Assembly (NCBI GenBank): GCA_002887195.1
Contig: PJAB01000699.1
Span: 1-21,821 of the forward strand
Reading direction: 5' to 3'
Length of the DNA: 21,821 nucleotides
DNA from: Chrysochromulina parva
Lineage: Eukaryota > Haptophyta > Prymnesiales > Chrysochromulinaceae
Numbering within the stretch: the stretch's first letter is position 1; each line of letters starts with the position of its first letter. Both the position numbers and the translations under genes were made by a program. The notes under the pieces were generated by a model. That model worked only from the letters and a program-made list of their open reading frames with translations. It had not been told where the DNA came from and did not search any database. Shown piece by piece: positions 15,363 through 21,821 of this stretch.

Positions 15363-18131
15363 ATGGGACGACCGCGGTGGGTCGCGTCGCCAGCGCGACC
15401 GCCGCCGTTGCCCCCACCTCCACCGCCGACCCTTTTTCTTTCCGCCGACCTCGCGAACCACCTTCCACCGTTGCGGATGAACGTAAGCTACGGCAGGCTC
15501 GTAGCGAACGGGAAGCCTTTTGACCTTAAGGGCATCGAATGGCACGGGACAGAGCAGGAGGCAATGGTCCCGCAAGGCCTCGGCAACCACTCCCTCGACT
15601 ATTACCTCACCTTCCTGCAGCAGCACTCATTCAACGGAATCCGCCTCCCCTTTGACCACGACCGCATGTTACGAAATGCCATCGTCATCGACTCGCACCA
15701 TGTGAGGCTCGCGCCAGAGCTCTTGCACCTTCGGTACGTGAACGTCTTCACGACGATCGCCAAGGCGGCCGCGCGTCGCGGGCAGCTGATCGTCCTCGCG
15801 TGCGATCGGCTCACATTCTCGGCTGCGCCCGGCCAACCCGGGTCCGGACTGTGGTACTCTGGCGAGGTCTCTGAGGAGCAAGTGCAGCGCTCGTGGGCAC
15901 ACATCGCCGACGTGCTGTGCTCACAGTGGAACGTCATCGGCGTCGACCTGCAGTCGCAGCCCTTCCGCGCGAGCTGGGACTCGCCGGGCAAAGGGCCACC
16001 GACCTTCAACCCGGCCACAGACTGGAACGCGGCGGCGACACGGCTAGGCAACTTTGTGCTGAGCAAGTGCCCGCGCTGGCTCGTCTTTGTCGAAGGCGTG
16101 GGAGAGACGCCCGGGGCGAGAGACCAGCAGCTCGAGGGGGGTGCGCATGCATGCACCGCAGCACGCGCGCGGGCCTCAAGCCGATGCCTGCACGCGCCCA
16201 GCGGCTCTAGCCTTCTTCCGTCACGTGCCCTGTCTCTCTCTCACTCTCTTGTCGACTCCTCGCGCAACGCAGGCGCTTTCTGGGGCGAGAACCTGTGGGG
16301 CGCACGCCAAAACCCGATCAAGCTGAGCACGCCGAGTCATCTCGTGTACTCGCCAGTCGCGTACGGACCGTCTGTGTACGGTGCCTTCTCCTACTTCCAG
16401 CAGCCCAGCTTCCCAGCCAACATGGACAAGGTGTGGCAGGCCCATTTCGGGTTCGTGCAGGCCTACTTCAAGGGCGCGATCGTCTTCGCGAGCTTGGGCG
16501 ACCGGTACGATACGCCCAAGAGCCAAAAGTGGCTCAACTGGGCGATCGAGTACTCTCGTCTCCATGGCTACGGATTCTTCTTCTCGTCCCTTGAGCCGAC
16601 CAGCCCGGACACAGGCGGGCTGTTTGAGCCTGACTGGACCACACCCGTTGAGAGCAAACTCACTGCACTGCAGCTGGCGCCTGCCTCGTCCGTAATGGCG
16701 CTGCAGCCGCCGCCAGGGCCACGCCTGCCGCCACCGGCGCCGCCGCGGACACCGCCCGCGTCACCGCCGCGGACTCCGCCCGCGTCACCGCCGCGGACGC
16801 CGCCCGCGTCACCGCCGCGGACTCCGCCCGCGTCACCGCCGCGGACACCGCCCGCGTCACCGCCGCACGGTCCCCTTCTGCCGCCCCCCCCCGGGATGCC
16901 CCCACCCAACTGTCCACTGCCGCAGCCGCCTCCGCCGCCTCCGCCGCCCTCTTTGCCGCCCCGGCCGCCACCATCGCTGCCGCCGGGCTGGGCATGCGTT
17001 GCGGGTCGCAACCCCGTCCCGGCGCACCTTTCATGCGGGGTCGTCGCAACGGCAGCCGAGTGTGAGACTTGGTACCACCTGCGGCTCATTACGCCTCTTG
17101 GCGTTCCCGAGCCAGAGCTGTGTGCGTGGCGGGCCATCGCCCGTCGCTCATCGCGTGATCTCCTCGACACCTCGTCCTCGGAGATCGACACCTCGTTCTC
17201 GTCCTTCTCGTTCGCTACCGTGCGTACCGCAGCTGCGCGCGTCCTATTCGGGCCAGGCTCGCGCCCAGGGGGAGGAGGGGGAGGAGCCGCGCTGGCTGGC
17301 CCTACCGGCGCCGCCAGCCATCCCATGACGGCGCTCCCCAATGCCCAATGCGTGTCGCTGCTCAACTCGTGCGACGTTTCCATCGCGGTCACGGAGTCGA
17401 CTCTTTCGAATGCGTCCACGCCCAATCCCAATCCCAATCTCAAACTCACGCCCACGCCCACGCCCACGCCCACGCCAACGCCAACGCCAACGCCAACGCT
17501 CGCACCCACGCCCGTCGTTCCCGCGGCGCCCACACCCATCATGCCCCCGCCCACACCCGTCGTTCCCGCGCCCGCGCCCACACCCGTTGTGCCCGCGCCC
17601 GCGCCCGCCGTCACCATCCCCATACCCACGGAGGCGTCCACGGACGGCACTCCTGCCCATGACGCCAAACAGTCAACGACTGGTGCTGCTGCGAACACAG
17701 AATTGGTCGGGCAGCCCATGAGTGCTACCGCTTTGACGGGGCCCTCGGAGGAGGCGCAGCAACACGTGGCCCTTGCAGAACCAGAAGCTCTCTCTGCTGG
17801 CGTGCCTCGAACCATCAGTCACAATAATGACGCTGCTCATCAGTCCCCTCGAAGCGTTGGTTTGCTCGACTCGCGCGTCGCCCGCCTCATCCTCGGCTTT
17901 GGCTCGTCCGTGCTGCTGGTGTCCGGGGGCCTGCTGCTCTGGCGCTGTAGCCTGGGTGAGCACGGTCGAGCGGCAGCGGAGGTGGGTAGGGCGGAGCGGC
18001 GGCGCTCGCGGCAGCAGTATACGCCCGCTGCGATGGACGAAATCTCGGCCGAAGTCTTCGAGACGACGCATGAGACGACGGAGAGGCAGCAACGAAATCT
18101 CGGGTTTCATATGGACGAGATTTTGGATTAG
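15363..18131 (+). CDS. GH5-fold pseudo-cellulase, C-terminally membrane-anchored
   Basis: Exons 15363-16140 and 16273-18131 give 878 residues. Residues about 39-396 align with GH5 endo-glucanases of the Acidothermus E1 type: FNGIRLPF (90-97), GLWYSGEVSEEQ (162-173), VIGVDLQSQP (191-200), WLVFVEGV (239-246), LVYSPVAYGPSVY (283-295) and SPDTGGLFEPDWTT (370-383). Yet most catalytic positions are replaced: acid/base Glu by Gln199, its Asn by Ser198, nucleophile Glu by Ser333 (FASLG), the active-site His by Ala289, and the H of DRHRPD by Leu150. Arg94 and Tyr290 remain. Then come a Pro/Ser-rich linker with five PPRTPPAS units, a four-Cys segment (about 16990-17130), Thr-Pro repeats, a transmembrane helix (ARLILGFGSSVLLVSGGLLLW, in part; nt about 17880-17945) and a cytoplasmic tail with two MDEI motifs. 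No signal peptide is visible at this start, so a 5' exon may be missing. A carbohydrate-binding or sensing role is inferred. Confidence 0.82.
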   Translation: MGRPRWVASPARPPPLPPPPPPTLFLSADLANHLPPLRMNVSYGRLVANGKPFDLKGIEWHGTEQEAMVPQGLGNHSLDYYLTFLQQHSFNGIRLPFDHDRMLRNAIVIDSHHVRLAPELLHLRYVNVFTTIAKAAARRGQLIVLACDRLTFSAAPGQPGSGLWYSGEVSEEQVQRSWAHIADVLCSQWNVIGVDLQSQPFRASWDSPGKGPPTFNPATDWNAAATRLGNFVLSKCPRWLVFVEGVGETPGARDQQLEGGAHACTAARARASSRCLHAPSGSSLLPSRALSLSHSLVDSSRNAGAFWGENLWGARQNPIKLSTPSHLVYSPVAYGPSVYGAFSYFQQPSFPANMDKVWQAHFGFVQAYFKGAIVFASLGDRYDTPKSQKWLNWAIEYSRLHGYGFFFSSLEPTSPDTGGLFEPDWTTPVESKLTALQLAPASSVMALQPPPGPRLPPPAPPRTPPASPPRTPPASPPRTPPASPPRTPPASPPRTPPASPPHGPLLPPPPGMPPPNCPLPQPPPPPPPPSLPPRPPPSLPPGWACVAGRNPVPAHLSCGVVATAAECETWYHLRLITPLGVPEPELCAWRAIARRSSRDLLDTSSSEIDTSFSSFSFATVRTAAARVLFGPGSRPGGGGGGAALAGPTGAASHPMTALPNAQCVSLLNSCDVSIAVTESTLSNASTPNPNPNLKLTPTPTPTPTPTPTPTPTLAPTPVVPAAPTPIMPPPTPVVPAPAPTPVVPAPAPAVTIPIPTEASTDGTPAHDAKQSTTGAAANTELVGQPMSATALTGPSEEAQQHVALAEPEALSAGVPRTISHNNDAAHQSPRSVGLLDSRVARLILGFGSSVLLVSGGLLLWRCSLGEHGRAAAEVGRAERRRSRQQYTPAAMDEISAEVFETTHETTERQQRNLGFHMDEILD
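16141..16272 (+). other. Intron of the GH5-like gene (132 nt, stop-free)
   Basis: Donor GTGCGC at 16141 and acceptor CAACGCAG ending at 16272, phase 1. Splicing joins QQLEGG to AFWGENLWGA, as expected for GH5. The intron length is a multiple of three without an in-frame stop, so the unspliced frame stays open and would add 44 residues. Confidence 0.85.
16741..16860 (+). repeat. Five 24-bp coding tandem repeats (PPRTPPAS linker)
   Basis: Five contiguous 24-bp units of CGCCGCGGACNCCGCCCGCG plus TCAC, differing only at the N position. They encode an extensin-like Pro/Ser/Thr linker that is probably O-glycosylated. Confidence 0.95.
17451..17505 (+). repeat. 6-bp Thr-Pro coding repeat
   Basis: A run of CCCACG units passing into CCAACG units, coding (Thr-Pro)n in the stalk before the transmembrane helix of the GH5-like protein. 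Start and end are approximate. Confidence 0.85.
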
Positions 18132-18382
18132 TCGAGCAGTAATTGCCATCTCCGCCGACCTCGCGTGAGGCCGCCGCGCGCGGCTGTTGACGTGAGGCGT
18201 GTGCGCGTGGCGCGCTGCTGTGGCGGGTGTGCGGCGCGGCGGCAGCCGGACGAGGCCGCGCGAGGTGTGTTGTTCATTTCTGCATTATGCATTATTATCG
18301 CGTCGTATGGCCGGCGAAGGAAGGAGTACATGTCTCCGCTCTCAAGGAATTCTGGTAGTTGTCGTGTACCCCACGACAGCTT

Positions 18383-21366
18383 TCAACATATTGCGTCCAC
18401 CTCATGTTCACGATCGTCCCTGGTGACAGGGCCATCAGGACCGACGGATGAAGCCTGGGGCGGGGGAATCACGGGAAGCTGCGCGAGTACGTCCTCCAAT
18501 GTGGGCTGCCGCGCCACGAAGGTCGAGGTAGGTGTCGGTGTGTCGTTGGCCTCTCCGACCTGGACTTCGCCCAGGCCTTTGCCCACATATTTAGCCACGC
18601 CTTCGCCCACGTTCTCGTCCACGCCATCCTCCTCCCCGCGGTCTATTACGACGTTCTCGTCGTCGTCGTCGTCGTCATCGATCACGCCCTCCTCCTCGTC
18701 GTCGGGTTCCTCGTCGGCACCGGCCTCAAGTCCTGCCCCCTCGATGACAATGTGCAATGCGGGCTCCATCGCACTCGCCCTTTGGTACTTCGCCGCGCCC
18801 ACCGCCCGCTTCTTGGACGCCCCGCGACCGCGCGCCGTGGTCTTGGGAGGAGGCCGTGCCGAGGCGGCTCTCGTTGCGCCGAAGGCCTCGCTGGGATCAA
18901 GTGAGGCAAGCAACCGCCTTGCGAGAGCTATGCGCGCTCGCCGGACGGCGCTCGAGAGCGACTCACTCACGGGGCTCAGCTGTTCGACCAGCCAGTCGGC
19001 GAAGCTCGAGCACGATGCCGCGAAGGAGTCGTAGCGCTCGGCACCCATCCTCTCACGCACGGGCGTGCGCCAGAGAGACTTCGTCCAGCGGAGTAGGAGC
19101 GCGAGCGCCCCAAGACCGAGCAGCATCGGCATCCCCGATGAACGCACCTGTTCACGCGCCTGCACCTTGGTCTTCACACCTTGGTGGGAGTGAGGTTGAG
19201 CGTGAAGCGGCCGCGAGTACCCGTCGTATGAATACATGGCGGACTCCCAGCCACGCTCGCGATCCGCGCGTCCATCATTGCGGCCTGCGCCCCTCGCCGC
19301 CGCTGATGCTCCGACCTGTGCCTCAGGCTTGGGCTCAGGGAGCCAATAGCTCGGGGCGGTGGCGACAGTTTGGCCAGCCTCGATGGCCGCGTCGTGCGCC
19401 TTGCTGCCGCACGACACGCCGCCCACGCCGCCGCCCACGCCGCCCGCGCCACCCACCTTGCCCTCGCCGCCGTCCCCATGGTCCTCCCCGCCAGCGCTGA
19501 CCGCGCCGTTGCAGCTGAGCTCGGCAAGCTGAGGGACAAACCAATCGCCCGCCTCTGGGGCCCGCGGCTCACCGGTATGCGAGCCTATCGAGTCGATCGA
19601 GGCGCACATGCGATCAAAGCGAGGGCAACGCGTGCCGTCTGGCAGGATCTCTGTGCACCCACTGCCACACCCCACGCGAGAGTTGGGTGCACAAGGGCGA
19701 GCACAAAAGGCGAGCACACGTAGAGCACACGTCGTCACGAGATCTCACGAGATTTCACGGGGGCATTCGTGTACAGGCATCATCGTGGTCCACATATGGC
19801 GCGGGGCACAGCACGCACTCAGATTCGCCCGGGGTCTTAAGCCAAAAGTACGCGTCCACGAGCGCAGGCAGAGCCGTGGAGCTCGTCGCCTGCTTGCCGA
19901 GCCCTGCCCCGCGGATGTTACACCAGTTGGCACAGCTCTGTCGGATGGCGCTATCCACACCATTGCGGCCAGTGTCGATGACGAAGCGCGGCGCGAAGTC
20001 GGGCATGGCGCGCGTCATGCGCGCCGAGAGCATCTGTGCCCAATGTGTCAAGAAGGCAGAAACTCAGAGAGGCCAGGAGAGAGGCAACGAGAGCAGAGGC
20101 AGTCAGAGAGGCCAACAGAGAGACACTCAGAGCCGCAGTCGGTGATATCCCGAGACAGCTGGCGCACCTGCACGTAATTCAGCTCGTTGTTCGCCGAGTT
20201 GAACTGGCTCAGCAGATTGCACGGGTCATCACAGCACCGGTTCCAGCTGTTACTTCCACACCATTGGCCAAGCGCGACAGTCTCCACATTGGTGAACGCC
20301 ACGGCTGGACAGGGCTCTCCAAGGCTTTGGTAATTAGCGACGTTAGTTGCGAAGCCGCGCAGCCAGCGGGAGGCGCTGCCTCGGCCAGGCGAATCGGTCG
20401 GTTGGCCGAGGCTGCGCACGAGCGCGGCGAATCGGTCGGCGCCCTGGGGCCATCCAAGCCATCCTCCATGGCCGGCATCGAGGTAGAGGGTTGCGTGCGG
20501 TGCTTGCGTGTGCAGCGCCTCCAATGCGTAGTTGAGGCCCTGGATGTACGCGGCCTGCGTGGCGGCGTTGCCGCAGCGCGGTTGGTCGAGGTTGGTTGCC
20601 ATATTAGGCAGCGAGTCGGGCTCGAGGATGACGACCGTGGGCACCTCTGCATGCGCCTTGAGCATCGCGGCGAAGGCATCGACGTATTCGGACTTGTACT
20701 TGGCGAGCCCGACCCTGCACGTGGGCTCGCGCGTGTCGTAGTTGCACGTGGCGCCGTCCTCGTTGTACTCGCAGCACACCTCGCCGTTGGACGCGAGCGC
20801 GTGGCAATCGCGATTGGGAAGGTCATCTGAGAGCAGAGTAGAGCAGAGCACAGCACACAGCAGAGCACTTTGAGACGGCGCTGCATTAGAAAGCGGCGCG
20901 CGCACGTGCGGCGGCAGAGAGCACAGGTTGGTTCGAGCCTCTCTCGCGCACAGAGGATGACCACCACGAGGGGTGGCGGCACCTTCGCGGCAGCGTCTTC
21001 GAGAGTCGACTCGAGTGAAGCGGCGCCAGCCCCCGCCGTCGCTCGCCGAATCTTGGCAATGCGATCGACCCAGAATGCGGAGGGCACGCTGAGCATCTTC
21101 GCCATCTCATCGCGCGTATTACCAGCCGCCCATCGCGCATGCATGGACGAGCGCACGCGCGACTGGTAGTCAGAGTTCACGTAGTAGTTGCCGCTCTCAA
21201 ACGGGTTGTTGCCCAGGGGTGCGGTGGCGGGCTGGCGATACATGTTGCTAATCAGCTGCTGCTGCTGCTGCTCATCATCGAACGACCATTCGTTGTAGTT
21301 CGCTACGGCTGAAACGTCGTTGTAGTTCTCGTTTGCAACGAGGGCGATTATCCAGCAGAGCAACAT
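18383..21366 (-). CDS. GH6 cellobiohydrolase/endoglucanase-like, membrane-anchored
   Basis: Four exons (21366-20952, 20826-20168, 20033-19819, 19661-18383) give about 855 residues. GH6 enzymes cut beta-1,4-glucan with inversion. The N-terminus MLLCWIIALVANE is a signal peptide; a poly-Gln stretch follows. The GH6 fold starts near NNPFESGNYYVNS (about 52-64). Junctions rebuild VVVILYDLPNRDC, with the pH-modulating Asp in NRDC. Other landmarks are VVILEPDSLPN with the catalytic acid Asp, YLDAGHGGWLGWP, LRGFATNVANY, FVIDTGRNGVDS, YFWLKTPGESDG and APEAGDWFVPQL. Key Asp residues are kept, so it is probably active. A Cys-rich insertion (VCCEYNEDGATCNY and PTC) interrupts the DLPNRDC-AKYK segment. 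After the GH6 domain come a Gly-rich stalk, a transmembrane helix (MPMLLGLGALALLLRW), a basic region and a very acidic tail. More introns in the last exon are possible. It converges with the GH5-like gene, 251 bp between stops. Confidence 0.88.
19662..19818 (-). other. Intron 3 of the GH6 gene
   Basis: 157 nt, donor GTGCGTGCTG, acceptor GTGTGGCAG, phase 2. Joins ...PGES-D-GCTEIL and restores the GH6 ...PGG(E)(C/S)DG... segment. Confidence 0.85.
20034..20167 (-). other. Intron 2 of the GH6 gene
   Basis: 134 nt, donor GTGCGCCAG, acceptor TTGGGCACAG, phase 0. The interior is CT-rich in the transcript sense, with repeated GGCCTCTCTG motifs. Joins NELNYVQ to MLSARMTRAMPDF. Confidence 0.85.
20827..20951 (-). 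other. Intron 1 of the GH6 gene
   Basis: 125 nt, donor GTGCGCGAG, acceptor CTGCTCTCAG with a strong pyrimidine tract and a CTAAT branch-point-like sequence. Phase 1. Splicing creates the Tyr of the conserved ILYDLPNRDC block. Confidence 0.92.
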
Positions 21367-21531
21367 GAACAAGGAGACCGTTATACGAATTACAAACGCT
21401 GCACATGCATGCAAGATTCGACGCGACGATTGGTGAAATCTATTTGTTCGCTAAAAGTACGCTGGTGGTTTGGTTGAGCTCCAGAATCAACGCACCGTGA
21501 GAGGCAGTTCATGATCTTGATAGAAGAAGAC

Positions 21532-21639
21532 GCGAAGGAGGAATGCGTGAGCGCCTCCCACGCACGCCTTTTCGGGGCTTGTGGGTGTGTGTCTGGCCGA
21601 GAGGGCCCTGAAACGAACGAAGCGAAGGAGGAATGCGTG
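21532..21639 (+). repeat. 18-bp direct repeats flanking introner-like copy 2
   Basis: GCGAAGGAGGAATGCGTG occurs exactly at 21532-21549 and 21622-21639, 90 bp apart. Each copy contains an ATG, so the start-codon context of the downstream gene is duplicated. Consistent with a long target-site duplication or with local tandem duplication around the insertion. Confidence 0.9.
21547..21622 (+). mobile_element. Introner-like element, copy 2
   Basis: Begins GTGAGCGCCTCCC and ends CCCTGAAACGAACGAAG, with GT-AG ends 76 nt apart. It matches copy 1 at 1792-1876 in reverse orientation nearly base for base, apart from two short gaps and a few substitutions. It lies in the sense direction at the start codon of the SKP1-like gene. 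If spliced from 21547 to the AG at 21630, the upstream ATG at 21543 would be in frame with the gene. If not, it is 5' leader. Confidence 0.6.
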
Positions 21640-21821
21640 CGACGTCGGCCGAGGAGGCGCCCGCGGCGAAGAAGGCCAAACACGAGGAGCAAATACGCGT
21701 ACGAGCGCGAGACGGAGAGGAGGTCGCGTTGTCGCAAGATGCAGCCCGACTCATGGGCACCTTGAAGGATCTGATGGACCTCGCCACCTCCGAGGATGGC
21801 ATCTATCCCATGCCCACGATC
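21633..21821 (+). CDS. SKP1/BTB-POZ-like protein, 3' truncated by window end
   Basis: 63 codons are visible and the frame is still open at the window end. A short basic N-terminus (EEAPAAKKAKHEE) is followed by IRVRARDGEEVALSQDAARL, then MGTLKDLM and YPMPTI. This matches the first beta-alpha-beta part of the SKP1/elongin-C POZ fold (IKL.SSDGE.F.V...A..S.TIK.ML ... PLPNV). SKP1 links F-box proteins to cullin-1 in SCF ubiquitin ligases; elongin C does the same job with other cullins. The residues that would separate SKP1 from elongin C or a general BTB protein lie beyond the window. The ATG at 21633 was chosen because the frame upstream meets the repeat insertion; 21543 is an alternative if the insertion is spliced out. 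Confidence 0.6.
   Translation, partial: MRATSAEEAPAAKKAKHEEQIRVRARDGEEVALSQDAARLMGTLKDLMDLATSEDGIYPMPTI

Noticed and set aside
16568..17815. 415-codon minus-strand Gly-rich frame
   Set aside because: Mirror of the Pro/Thr-Pro repeats of the GH5-like linker; composition artefact.
15440..18165. 15-bp sequence TCCGCCGACCTCGCG occurring near both ends of the GH5-like gene, as insertion-site repeats
   Set aside because: GC-rich 15-mers recur by chance here, the flanks do not match further and the gene has host-like introns.
18165..19034. 289-codon plus-strand open frame opposite the GH6 C-terminus
   Set aside because: Ser-rich shadow of the acidic GH6 tail; the minus strand has homology-supported exons continuing into it.
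20036..20830. 264-codon plus-strand open frame
   Set aside because: Antisense to GH6 exon 2, which carries clear catalytic motifs.
1..21821. tRNA or rRNA genes
   Set aside because: No cloverleaf, B-box or rRNA-like stretch was recognised on either strand by eye.

Overview
The window looks like nuclear DNA from a GC-rich eukaryotic microalga. Its genes are interrupted by short introns (65-242 nt), lie close together on both strands, and encode eukaryote-specific proteins: MOZART1, PEX6 and a PRMT9-type methyltransferase. A haptophyte is my best guess. The reasons are the GC-rich coding, short introns whose donors begin GTGCG or GTACG, an intron filled with a 10-bp minisatellite, and cellulase-family genes with long low-complexity linkers. 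This is inference; nothing here proves the lineage.

Layout. 162-1600 (-) holds fragments of an unrecognised Cys-rich protein whose frame changes. 1877-3033 (-) is a two-exon secreted choloylglycine hydrolase/penicillin acylase-family Ntn hydrolase. 3293-4306 and 4668-6854 (+) are two disordered orphan proteins that share an N-terminal GARSIQP motif. 6978-10633 (-) is a tandem PRMT9-like arginine methyltransferase with TPRs. 10999-11464 (+) is MZT1 in two exons. 11887-15288 (-) is PEX6. 15363-18131 (+) is a membrane-tethered GH5-fold protein that has lost its catalytic residues. 18383-21366 (-) is a four-exon GH6 cellobiohydrolase-like protein with its active-site Asp residues intact and a C-terminal membrane segment. 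21633-21821 (+) is the start of a SKP1/BTB-POZ-like gene cut by the window end.

Three things stand out. First, the convergent pair GH5 (dead) and GH6 (apparently active): both are tethered by a C-terminal membrane helix with a cytoplasmic tail, which suggests a cell-surface or secretory-pathway cellulose-handling module, possibly for cellulosic scale or wall formation. Second, about 19.7 kb apart and in opposite orientation lie two copies of a roughly 75-85 bp element. Each begins GTGAGCGCC and ends in AAG. Each sits in the sense direction exactly at the edge of a coding region (one stop codon, one start codon) and is flanked by direct repeats, as expected for introner-like mobile introns. 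Third, the PRMT has a TPR block inserted inside its first, degenerate methyltransferase fold.

Genes were joined across introns by eye, using GT-AG sites, reading phase and protein-family alignment from memory. No computation or database search was run.
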